Positions 19,718 to 27,568 of a DNA stretch of 64,000 nt are shown in pieces; position 1 is the stretch's first letter; each line of letters opens with the position of its first letter. Location: positions 62,001 through 126,000 of the forward strand of contig NZ_MCIA01000013.1 of the NCBI RefSeq assembly GCF_003609635.1, in the 5' to 3' direction. Source of the stretch: Lacrimispora algidixylanolytica. Its GTDB lineage: Bacteria > Bacillota > Clostridia > Lachnospirales > Lachnospiraceae. A program made the position numbers and the translations under genes. Under the pieces are notes generated by a model, which was given only the letters and a program-made list of their open reading frames with translations, did not search any database and was not told the DNA's origin.

Positions 19718-20908
19718 TTAGAAATCTACCTCTGTATCATAGTAACAACAAATCAACAGTTTCTCCATCTCAGCCGGTGTAATCTGTCTTGGGTTGGAGC
19801 CGGTGCATGCATCACCTACTGCTAACTCAGCTACTGTCGCTAATTTATCATTGAACTCTGCTTCGTCAATGATTCCACCTTCATATTCCTTAATACAAGT
19901 AGGAATACTAAGTCCTTCATTCATGGAACGGATTTCAGTGATCAATGCATCTACCAGTTCTTCGTCCGTATCACCCTTTAAACCGATGAAACTGGCAATC
20001 TCACCATAACGTTTTGCTGCCTCGGAATCTTTTGCATTGAATTTGATTACCTTAGGAAGATACATTGCATTTGCACAACCATGTACAATATGTCCGCCTG
20101 AATATGCAGCTCCTGTCTTATGAGCCATAGAATGAACGATACCTAATAAAGCGTTGGAGAATGCCATACCTGCTAGGCACTGTGCATTATGCATACGAGC
20201 ACGAGCTTCCAAATCACCACCATAGGATTTTGCTAAATCATTATGTATCATCTTGATCGCATGAAGCGCAAGAGGATCGGTATAGTCACAGTGAAGCGTA
20301 GATACATAAGCCTCTGCTGCATGAGTCAAAGCATCCATACCAGTGTATGCAGTCAACTGCTGAGGCATCGTCTCAGCAAGATCAGGATCAACGATCGCTA
20401 CATCTGGTGTGATGTTAAAGTCTGCTAGCGGATATTTGATACCCTTGTGATAATCTGTAATAACACTGAACGCCGTTACTTCGGTTGCTGTACCGGAAGT
20501 AGAAGGAATCGCACAGAATTTAGCCTTAGTTCTTAAGGATGGAAAATTAAATGGAATACACAAATCATCAAATGAGACATCTGGATACTCATAAAATGCC
20601 CACATTGCCTTAGCTGCATCAATTGGAGAGCCGCCGCCGATTGCAACGATCCAGTCCGGTTCAAATTCACGCATAACCTCTGCGCCTCTTAATACTGTCT
20701 CTACGCTTGGATCAGGTTCTACCCCTTCAAATAACTTTACTTCAATTCCAGCTTCCTTTAAGTAAGCCTCTACTCTGTCAAGAAATCCAAATCGTTTCAT
20801 CGAACCGCCGCCAACTACCACGATTGCCTTATTCCCCTTTAAATTCTTAAGTTCTTCTAAGGCACCTTTTCCGTGATACAAGTCTCTCGGTAATGTAAAT
20901 CTAGCCAT
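19718..20908 (-). CDS. Iron-containing alcohol dehydrogenase
   Basis: 396 residues of the group III alcohol dehydrogenase family (BDH/FucO type), reducing aldehydes with NAD(P)H in fermentation. Nucleotide loop GGGSPID at 91-97; metal ligands by spacing are Asp192, His196, His259 and His273, all present, so it should be active. It lies 114 bases after a lysR gene and close to rex. A -10 TATAAT lies upstream; just below it an ATTGTTATAGCAAAA string resembles only half of a Rex site. Substrate (ethanol, butanol or other) is not decided by sequence. Confidence 0.93.
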   Translation of the reverse strand: MARFTLPRDLYHGKGALEELKNLKGNKAIVVVGGGSMKRFGFLDRVEAYLKEAGIEVKLFEGVEPDPSVETVLRGAEVMREFEPDWIVAIGGGSPIDAAKAMWAFYEYPDVSFDDLCIPFNFPSLRTKAKFCAIPSTSGTATEVTAFSVITDYHKGIKYPLADFNITPDVAIVDPDLAETMPQQLTAYTGMDALTHAAEAYVSTLHCDYTDPLALHAIKMIHNDLAKSYGGDLEARARMHNAQCLAGMAFSNALLGIVHSMAHKTGAAYSGGHIVHGCANAMYLPKVIKFNAKDSEAAKRYGEIASFIGLKGDTDEELVDALITEIRSMNEGLSIPTCIKEYEGGIIDEAEFNDKLATVAELAVGDACTGSNPRQITPAEMEKLLICCYYDTEVDF

Positions 20909-21022
20909 GTTATAACCCTCCTTATGAATTCCCAGTTTTTGCTATAACAATATTGTATTATAATTCGACAGGAAATACAAAGGTAAAAAGGTATATATCA
21001 GTATATAAATATTGATATATAT

Positions 21023-21949
21023 TTAACATTCCGAGGCGTGCATATGCTCAGAGGATTCTAGTTCTTTTATGAATTCCTTCTCCCAGGGGGTTAAAGAATA
21101 TCCCTTTCTATATACCAAGGAATCCCGAAAAATCCGGTCATCTCCATTACATTCCCGTTCCATTAAATGATACCTTTTTAGCATCTTGCCAGGCATTGGA
21201 GATACCCACATATAGGCATCATGATTTTCACACAATAGGTCAAACTGACTTCCTCGCTCAAACACGTAAATCTTCTTAGCTGAGTTTGTACGACCTGTTT
21301 CCTTTTCAGAATTCTCCTTACGGCTGGTCACACCGTCTCCATGGACAATTTCAATATAGGGCATCAAATCTTTTGAATCGATTTCCTTCTTTTGAGCTAG
21401 TGGATGACGAGAAGAGAAAAGTAGCCTTAAGGGAAAATCAAACAGCGGTTCCATAATTAGACCTTTTGCCACTGTGGTTTGTCTATAATAAGCCTCTGAA
21501 GTAGATTGATACCTGATGATTCCCAGACTATATTCCCCAGTCTCCACATCCCGCAAAGTTTCCGCTGTATTGGTCTCCCTTAGCCAGACAGCCATGGATT
21601 CCTCCGGGTCAATGGTTTGGATAAATTTAGTGCAGGCAAGACTGATATAACTTGCCCTTGGCATGGAAAGAGAAAATCTCATTCCATTGATCTGGTCCGG
21701 CTTATATAAATGCTCCATTTCCTCTATCTGAACCAGTACATTCCTGGCATATTCAAGGAATACCCTCCCTCTCTCCGTGGGAACCACTCCCTTAGGAGTC
21801 CGCTTAAATATAGGTGCACCAAGACTCTCTTCCAGACTTTTGATGGATTTGCTTAGATTTGGTTGATCCATAAAAAGGTTGGCTGCTGCCTGTGTGATGG
21901 AGCCTGTCTTTTCAACCTCTACCGCATATTGCAATAATACAGTGTTCAA
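21023..21949 (-). CDS. LysR-type transcriptional regulator
   Basis: 308 residues. N-terminal winged HTH (about 1-60) with GSITQAAANLFMDQPNLSKS-like pattern, then an effector-binding domain. Starts with TTG at 21949, supported by AAGGAGG 7-8 bases upstream; the nearby ATG is out of frame. It lies 19 bases after rex and upstream of the alcohol dehydrogenase on the same strand, so it may control that gene. The effector is unknown. Confidence 0.9.
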   Translation of the reverse strand: MNTVLLQYAVEVEKTGSITQAAANLFMDQPNLSKSIKSLEESLGAPIFKRTPKGVVPTERGRVFLEYARNVLVQIEEMEHLYKPDQINGMRFSLSMPRASYISLACTKFIQTIDPEESMAVWLRETNTAETLRDVETGEYSLGIIRYQSTSEAYYRQTTVAKGLIMEPLFDFPLRLLFSSRHPLAQKKEIDSKDLMPYIEIVHGDGVTSRKENSEKETGRTNSAKKIYVFERGSQFDLLCENHDAYMWVSPMPGKMLKRYHLMERECNGDDRIFRDSLVYRKGYSLTPWEKEFIKELESSEHMHASEC

Positions 21950-21968
21950 TCATCTTCCTCCTTTGTAT

Positions 21969-22628
21969 TTACCTGCCTTCCTTTTCGGCTTCGTAAAGAT
22001 ACTTGGACAAGGCAGATAGGGAAACTGCCATATTTTCATTCTGTACCAGTACATGATCCGGGACTGATAAATGAATGGGAGCAAAATTCCAGATCGCCTT
22101 CACGCCTGCTGCCACCAGATGGTCACATGCTTCCTGAGCTGCATACGCCGGAACCGTGATAATTCCGATATGAATATTCATTCTCTGACAGAGGTTTTCA
22201 AGCTTTACAAATGGAAAGATTAGCTTTCCTCCGATTTTGGTATTCACCTTTCTTCCATCGGAATCAAAAGCCATGACAATTTCCACCCCATACTGCTCAA
22301 AACCTTTGTAGGTTAAAAGTGCTTTTCCTAATGACCCTGCCCCTACCAAAACGGCCTGGTTAGTGTTATGAAATCCCAAAAATTCTTCAATATCTCGAAT
22401 TAATTCCCTGATCAGGTACCCCATTTTCGGTTTGCCGCCAGTCTTTGTCACCATGGCAAGGTCTTTACGGACTTGAACTTCATTAAGCTTTAAGTCGGCT
22501 GCCATAGAGGGAGCTGATATAGTTTCTGCCTTTTCCTTACCCTTTTGCTCCAGGTAATGATGATAAACTGGGAGGCGTTCCAGTGTCTTTCTGGAGATTC
22601 CTCCCACCATGTGTCTTTTTTCTTCCAT
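21969..22628 (-). CDS. rex: Redox-sensing repressor Rex
   Basis: Senses the NADH/NAD ratio and represses fermentation and energy genes when NADH is low. About 219 residues from ATG at 22628 (GGGGGAG upstream; a TTG two codons earlier is possible). N-terminal winged helix (about 1-80) with SRKTLERLPVYHHYL-type start, Rossmann domain with GAGSLGKAL near 97-105, and a C-terminal swap helix. A matching operator is seen at the gap promoter in this window. The 150-base gap upstream to queA holds no gene. Confidence 0.95.
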   Translation of the reverse strand: MEEKRHMVGGISRKTLERLPVYHHYLEQKGKEKAETISAPSMAADLKLNEVQVRKDLAMVTKTGGKPKMGYLIRELIRDIEEFLGFHNTNQAVLVGAGSLGKALLTYKGFEQYGVEIVMAFDSDGRKVNTKIGGKLIFPFVKLENLCQRMNIHIGIITVPAYAAQEACDHLVAAGVKAIWNFAPIHLSVPDHVLVQNENMAVSLSALSKYLYEAEKEGR

Positions 22629-22787
22629 AAGCAAATACTCCCCCTTCTAAAACCGCAGGCTCCTGCACCGGTTAAATGCCGCAAATACTTCCTGTCTTCT
22701 GGGAACAGCTAGATTAACCTCTCTATCAATGGAGCGGAGATATTACCTCAAATCCCAGGAAGTCTTCATTTAAAGGTCTCCCTCCTC

Positions 22788-23828
22788 TTAATTTTCTTGC
22801 AGATCGGCAAGGAACATGGCATCTCCAAAACTAAAGAAACGATAGCGCTCCTTGATTGCTTCGTGATAAGCATGCAGTACATGTTCTCTTCCTGCCAAAG
22901 CGGAAACCAACATGACTAGAGTGGATTCTGGTAGATGAAAGTTGGTAATCAGACAGTCCAGAGTCTTAAAGCGATAACCTGGATAAATGAAAATCTCCGT
23001 CCAGCCACTTCCTGCTTTTAAGATACCTTCTTCCGTGGAAGCAGACTCAACGGTGCGGCAACTGGTTGTACCTACGCAGATGATTCTGCCCCCATTCTTT
23101 TTGGCATCGTTTACCTTTTTGGCTTCTGCTTCCTCAACAACATAGAATTCTGAATGCATGTGATGGCTTTCGATCTCATCCACTTTAACTGGTCGAAACG
23201 TTCCAAGACCAACATGAAGGGTCACTCGTGCAATGGTTATTCCCTTTTTCTCGATCTCTTCCAATAATTCTTTTGTAAAATGAAGCCCTGCTGTTGGTGC
23301 AGCGGCTGATCCCTCATGCTTTGCATACACGGTCTGATAGCGGTTTTTATCTTGAAGCTGATGAGTGATATAAGGAGGCAACGGCATCTGGCCCAACTGA
23401 TCTAATATTTCTTCAAAGATTCCGTCATAAGAAAACTGTATTAGTCGATTTCCCTCTTCTACTACATCGATTACAGTTCCTTTTAATAATCCATCTCCAA
23501 AGGAAATCACAGTTCCTTCCTTCGCTTTTTTACCTGGCTTTACAAGAGTCTCCCAGATATCATTCTCTCTTCTCTTTAATAGAAGGATCTCTATTTTAGC
23601 TTCCGTTCCTTCTTTCACTCCAAATAGTCTGGCTGGAATTACCTTAGTGTCATTTATAACAAGACAGTCTCCCTCTTTTAAATAGGAAAGAATGTCTCTA
23701 AAGTGTTTATGTTTAATCTCTCCTGTTTGCTTGTCCAATACCAAAAGCCTAGATGAAGAACGATCTAAAAGTGGATCCTGAGCAATCAGTTCCTGGGGTA
23801 AATCAAAATCAAAATCCTTTACGTTCAT
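22788..23828 (-). CDS. queA: S-adenosylmethionine:tRNA ribosyltransferase-isomerase
   Basis: Makes epoxyqueuosine in the wobble position of tRNAs that carry GUN anticodons, using SAM. 346 residues, normal length. Seen: [15 protein letters not shown] start, [23 protein letters not shown] and [19 protein letters not shown]. No tgt gene follows in this window. It is followed downstream by the gap before rex. Confidence 0.97.
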   Translation of the reverse strand: MNVKDFDFDLPQELIAQDPLLDRSSSRLLVLDKQTGEIKHKHFRDILSYLKEGDCLVINDTKVIPARLFGVKEGTEAKIEILLLKRRENDIWETLVKPGKKAKEGTVISFGDGLLKGTVIDVVEEGNRLIQFSYDGIFEEILDQLGQMPLPPYITHQLQDKNRYQTVYAKHEGSAAAPTAGLHFTKELLEEIEKKGITIARVTLHVGLGTFRPVKVDEIESHHMHSEFYVVEEAEAKKVNDAKKNGGRIICVGTTSCRTVESASTEEGILKAGSGWTEIFIYPGYRFKTLDCLITNFHLPESTLVMLVSALAGREHVLHAYHEAIKERYRFFSFGDAMFLADLQEN

Positions 23829-23847
23829 GATTTATTATCTCCTTTGA

Positions 23848-23885
23848 TAAAAATGCCCCTCTGCACGGTGCCACGCAGAGAAGCA
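23848..23885 (-). terminator. Rho-independent terminator upstream of queA
   Basis: Hairpin at 23854-23885 (TGC/GCA and CTCTGC/GCAGAG arms) followed on the minus strand by TTTTT, 15 bases after the stop of the anchored protein gene. Confidence 0.8.
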
Positions 23886-23899
23886 TCTGTTCTTACCTA

Positions 23900-24718
23900 T
23901 TAATTTGTCTGACTTGTCTGGCTAGAAGACTCCTTGGCACTTTCCGACTCCTGACCAGTTGAATCTTTCCCGGTTTCTGACTCTGCCTGAGAGCTTTCTT
24001 CGGTTTCATCTTTCTGGTTCATCAAGGTATGATAAACAGCCAAAAGATTCTCATCAGACTTTAAAGCCTTATCAAGACTTTCATTTACTTCCTTTGCCAG
24101 TTTTTGAACCTCATCAGAACGATTGGCTTCTTCCATCAGTTCAGACTGTTTTTTATCCGTATCTGCAACCAGATAATAGGTTCCGTCAGCGTTTTTTTTC
24201 GCATAACAAACAATAAGACTTGGAGCCAGAGATTCCGCCTGGCGGAATTTTACATCGAACCTAGTGTAAACAAGGTAATCCCCTTCTTCCACACCTGAAG
24301 TTGTATAGCAGACCAGATTCTCATAGCTTTGATAGAACTTAACTTCTTCTTCCAGTCTAGCATTCTGTTTTTCCAGTCCTTCTGTCGGGCAACTTCCTCC
24401 ATACACAGTAGAAAGCGCTTCTTTATCACAGGTTTTTCTGGCTTTAAAATATGCTTCCATTAATTCCTTGATCTCCGGTACCGCGTCCTTCTTTAAAGTG
24501 ATCTCAGCTTTTGGCACTTCTTTTGATCCATTTTCCTCTTTACCTACGGAAGAATTCCCTGCTTTTTCTGTTAAATCCTTTTCCTTTTGACCAGGCTTAT
24601 CCATTATAACTACCACGATCATAAGTATTATTACTACCAATGGAATGGTAAGAAATTTCCAATAACGTTTCAATCCGTCCTTGGTACCATTTTTCCATTT
24701 TTCCAATAAGTGCTTCAT
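23900..24718 (-). CDS. Membrane-anchored protein of unknown function
   Basis: 272 residues: a short basic cytoplasmic start, one membrane helix (about 22-40), an extracytoplasmic NTF2/SnoaL-like looking domain (about 75-200), then a Ser/Glu/Gln-rich low-complexity tail. Proteins of this shape are common in Lachnospiraceae; I do not know a function. AGGAGG lies 9 bases before ATG. It is monocistronic with its own terminator. Confidence 0.75.
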   Translation of the reverse strand: MKHLLEKWKNGTKDGLKRYWKFLTIPLVVIILMIVVVIMDKPGQKEKDLTEKAGNSSVGKEENGSKEVPKAEITLKKDAVPEIKELMEAYFKARKTCDKEALSTVYGGSCPTEGLEKQNARLEEEVKFYQSYENLVCYTTSGVEEGDYLVYTRFDVKFRQAESLAPSLIVCYAKKNADGTYYLVADTDKKQSELMEEANRSDEVQKLAKEVNESLDKALKSDENLLAVYHTLMNQKDETEESSQAESETGKDSTGQESESAKESSSQTSQTN

Positions 24719-24792
24719 ATCGGCTTGACCTCCTGGAGAAAGAATCTCCTTTCCATTTTAACAAAAAAAACGATAAAAATCAACAAATACTC

Positions 24793-24821
24793 TTGCGCTT
24801 TAAAACATCTTATAGTAGAAT
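24793..24821 (+). promoter_or_regulatory. Promoter of the tRNA-Arg gene
   Basis: -35 TTGCGC (24793-24798), 17 bases, -10 TAGAAT (24816-24821), ten bases before the tRNA. Confidence 0.7.
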
Positions 24822-24830
24822 GTATAAGAT

Positions 24831-24902
24831 GCATCTGTAGCTCAGTGGATAGAGCAATGGCCTCCGGAGCCGTGTGCGTAGGTTCGATTCCTATCAGATG
24901 CA
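24831..24902 (+). tRNA. tRNA-Arg (anticodon CCG)
   Basis: Full cloverleaf: acceptor GCATCTG/CAGATGC, D arm GCTC/GAGC, anticodon stem ATGGC/GCCGT with loop CTCCGGA giving anticodon CCG (reads CGG), T arm TAGG-TTCGATT-CCTA. CCA is not encoded; a C and TTTTT follow. It marks the boundary between the conserved block and the accessory island and is a plausible old integration site. Confidence 0.95.
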
Positions 24903-26076
24903 CTTTTTGTATGTCAAAAACAAATCTCTGAATTTTATTTTTTATAATAAATATGAGTATATTTTTTCATGTTAATCATTTTATATTAGAGATTACATAC
25001 TTATTTGTTTTTATATTTTTTTCTTCAATTGCTTCTTCTATGAAGTTTTAAACTTCTTATCTAAGAATATTATGATTCAATCTTAAACATACTTTTTTAT
25101 CTTATTAAAACTCCCCAATAATTATCAAATAAAATATCACACACAAAAAAGATTTAGTCTTGATTCATTCAACATTAAAATTGTATTTCTATATAAATAA
25201 TTCGCATGATTAATATTATCTCTTACGACTATACTCTTTTTCATTTTTTTAATAGGTAGAAAAAACTCCTAATATTATAATTACCTCTAATATAGCAAAT
25301 GACTTTATTTAATCCCTACAACATACTTTTTATTATTAAGATATCTTATATAAAGCAATATTTCTAAATAGTGCGCACCTTCATAACTTATGTATAATAT
25401 ATAATAATTATTATATGCATGTATTGTTATGGTTCCGTAATTTTTGACATTTCATCTTGATTCTTACTCCATAATTAATATTTAAGCAGAAAAAATATAC
25501 TTTCACCTCTTTATCTCAATTGCATTTAAATATCTCTGGCTAACTTAGATTCACAATACCTACAAAACTTCTAACGCTACAGTATATTTAAACCTGTCCT
25601 CGTTTTATGCCTTTTTTTACGAAAAAAACTACTTATTTTTTGGTCCGAAATATAAGAATGCATATGAAGCACTTATTTCCTTCAAGCAGATAAGACGTTA
25701 TAAAAGAGTAAATATCTAAAAAAAATGTTAAAATAATTCAGATATCAATTTTTAATATATTAATCCAATAAAAACAAGACTGATAAAAAGTCCCTCTTAT
25801 CTACTATATACATATAGCTTAGGATTGTAATAGTATTTGTAAAATACTATTGTTGGAGAAAAAAAAATAGTGTCAAATTAAAAATATAAAACTTATTTTA
25901 ATTGTGGTTTTATAATTAGGAAAATAATTAAGAGACTTCAGAAGATTAAGTAAGAAATTAATTTCAATAGTAAAATAATAATAATAATGTTTCTGATTTT
26001 AAATCATAAATTATCTAAATGTAACTTTTGAACACTCTTCCCTTTTTTGTCAGGATTCAACTTAAATTCCTTTAAT
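24903..26076. other. AT-rich stretch without recognisable genes
   Basis: About 1.2 kb of very AT-rich DNA. No reading frame on either strand looks coding. The only ordered element I see is a perfect 10-bp inverted repeat at 25829-25851. It may be decayed DNA left from integration events beside the tRNA. Confidence 0.6.
25829..25851. repeat. Perfect 10-bp inverted repeat
   Basis: AATAGTATTT, spacer GTA, AAATACTATT. Dyad of operator size or a small RNA hairpin; no T run follows and no gene is close. Confidence 0.5.
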
Positions 26077-26107
26077 CACCACGGCTATAAACAAAATAGC
26101 CGTGGTG
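26077..26107. terminator. Hairpin, terminator-like
   Basis: 11-bp perfect stem CACCACGGCTA / TAGCCGTGGTG with a 9-base loop, GC-rich within AT-rich surroundings. On the minus strand it is followed by ATTAAAGG, on the plus by CATCC; neither U tract is good, but it lies at the end of the leftward decayed segment. Confidence 0.45.
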
Positions 26108-26214
26108 CATCCATAAAAATGTTTTATTATGATTCATAGTAAGATTCATATATAACCTATATTATTTATGAAAACACCCGGGGTGATTATAAAAATTTGC
26201 TCTATATAAAATTA

Positions 26215-26440
26215 TAAATAAACTTTACCGCAGCAGCTCGGTTGACACTGATAATGCCGCTGTTCATGTAAAGCATGAGTAAGATGATCCGTCACAGGCG
26301 TCTATACCTAAGTTATGAAGTATTCTACTTCCTTGTGCCTGACTACCTGCTCGAATAATCATTCTTTTCCAGTTCTTCTGTCTAAGCATTAACCCTACTA
26401 AAAATATTAATAAAGGATGAGTTAGTGTAGTGTTTTATCT
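26215..26440 (-). pseudogene. Possible decayed coding remnant
   Basis: The minus strand keeps a protein-like stretch of about 50 codons, hydrophobic (HPLLIFLVGLM) then RAGSQAQGSRILHNLGID, broken by a stop, with a second frame continuing as MLYMNSGIISVNRAAA. It runs in the direction of the LexA-box promoter at 26.8 kb. I cannot name the family; it may be a fragment of a phage gene. Confidence 0.25.
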
Positions 26441-26538
26441 CGAACTTGAGTCTTACACTTTTATTGTGCCTGTTTCTTTAGATTTGTATCCCTCTTTTTT
26501 TTATAGCCAGTTATATCCAAACTATATGGTATTGTAAA

Positions 26539-26578
26539 GTCAGAATCAAGTCTCCCAACTTAATGATTCTGGCTTTTT
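26539..26578 (+). terminator. Hairpin with plus-strand T run
   Basis: Arms GTCAGAATCA and TGATTCTGGC followed by TTTTT. A plus-strand terminator shape with no gene in front of it; it may end a small RNA or shield the island from rightward transcription. Confidence 0.5.
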
Positions 26579-26799
26579 CAATTAAAAAATTATTTTTACA
26601 ATGACTTTCTATACTTGTAATTTTTATTTACCAGGTTCACGTAGAAGCCCTATTTTAAAATACAAGTTCAACTAATAGTCTAATAGGCATTATAGCCTAC
26701 TCCTATTCGACAAGAAATAATATTAACAGTTTGCTACTGTTCATCCTGCTTTTTAGCAGAACATCCACAAATTCTTTTCACATCTCCGCGCCTCTATTC

Positions 26800-26811
26800 G
26801 AACATATGTTC
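26800..26811. promoter_or_regulatory. LexA (SOS) box
   Basis: GAACATATGTTC, preceded by C, matches the Gram-positive LexA consensus CGAAC-N4-GTTCG at all but the last base. It covers the expected transcription start (+1 to +12) of the leftward promoter beside it. Confidence 0.75.
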
Positions 26812-26818
26812 TTTGTGT

Positions 26819-26847
26819 ATCATATCACCCTAACCTGTTTTCGTCAA
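26819..26847 (-). promoter_or_regulatory. Leftward promoter with LexA box
   Basis: Minus strand -35 TTGACG (26847-26842), 17 bases, -10 TATGAT (26824-26819), then the SOS box. The transcript would run left into sequence with only tiny frames (a 15-codon GTG frame directly after, and 11-12 codon frames), so the product is a small RNA, small peptide or nothing. A TTGTATC/GATACAA inverted repeat lies just upstream (26851-26875). Confidence 0.6.
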
Positions 26848-27141
26848 GTGTTGTATCATTATTTTTCAGATACAATTCTAATCTTATTATACTCATTAGA
26901 AAATAGGCTAGATTTATCGGTTCAGCTAGCTTAATTGACTTAGTTCACCTAGTTATCTTAATTTAGATATTTTCTACGCAAAATCCATCCCCCTAATCCT
27001 TGTCTTTCTGTTGATTGATCCCACTCCCTACTAACATACAGTAAATTACCTTCTTACTCTGTAAATCACCCAAGAACCATATTATTTCAAAACAGTTCTA
27101 CTACTACATCAGATACCATTTTACTTAATTCAATTGTATTG

Positions 27142-27170
27142 TTGACAAATTGTCTACATCATGTTAGTAT
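27142..27170 (+). promoter_or_regulatory. Promoter of the polymerase operon
   Basis: -35 TTGACA (27142-27147), 17 bases, -10 TAGTAT (27165-27170). The -35 overlaps the small dyad GACAA-A-TTGTC, so an operator is possible. It is about 170 bases before the first gene. The 26848-27141 stretch holds nothing else I recognise. Confidence 0.65.
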
Positions 27171-27341
27171 GACATCACAAGAAAATATTAACTGTATTAT
27201 ATTTTGCTATCCTCTCCCATTCCACAAATTTCTTTTCCATTTCTGCCTCCCATGCCAATTTATGTATTTAGGGTAAGTTCCATTTCGACACCCTTAAGAC
27301 ACAGACATCAGATCAGATGGAAAGGAGAATCAAACACTATC

Positions 27342-27515
27342 ATGGAGTTTAACAGAGAAACAAAAATTCCCACCAGGGAAGAATTTCACAAAATGTATGC
27401 AGGCGAAATCAGCGTTAGTGATTTCTGCACGCATCAGTCAAAAAAGCGCAAAGTACCTCAATATACTCTGACCGAACGAAAGCTTCAGTCAAAGAGCAAA
27501 AATCTGCACACATAA
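27342..27515 (+). CDS. Small basic protein of unknown function
   Basis: 57 residues from ATG at 27342, with AAAGGAG about 14 bases upstream. An earlier in-frame start at 27204 is unlikely because it lacks a ribosome site and its extra residues look like noncoding DNA. The protein is charged, with a KKRK cluster and a basic C-terminus, so it could bind nucleic acid. It comes first in the operon with the polymerase-like gene, 53 bases before that gene's start. No family recognised. Confidence 0.55.
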   Translation: MEFNRETKIPTREEFHKMYAGEISVSDFCTHQSKKRKVPQYTLTERKLQSKSKNLHT

Positions 27516-27568
27516 AACACCATATGTTTCACCATAAATAAGAACCATTGAATCAAGGGGGGATATCC

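Noticed and set aside
20931-20965. Rex operator at the alcohol dehydrogenase
   Set aside because: Only about 9 of 14 defined positions match, with one half-site missing; listed only as a weak resemblance.
24895-24902. tRNA 3' end as attL with a matching attR near 47-50 kb
   Set aside because: I found no second copy of the tRNA 3' end by eye; the integration idea stays unsupported until searched.
26731-26934. 67-codon plus-strand frame spanning the LexA box
   Set aside because: It covers a clear promoter and SOS box, has no ribosome site, and its composition is that of the surrounding noncoding DNA.
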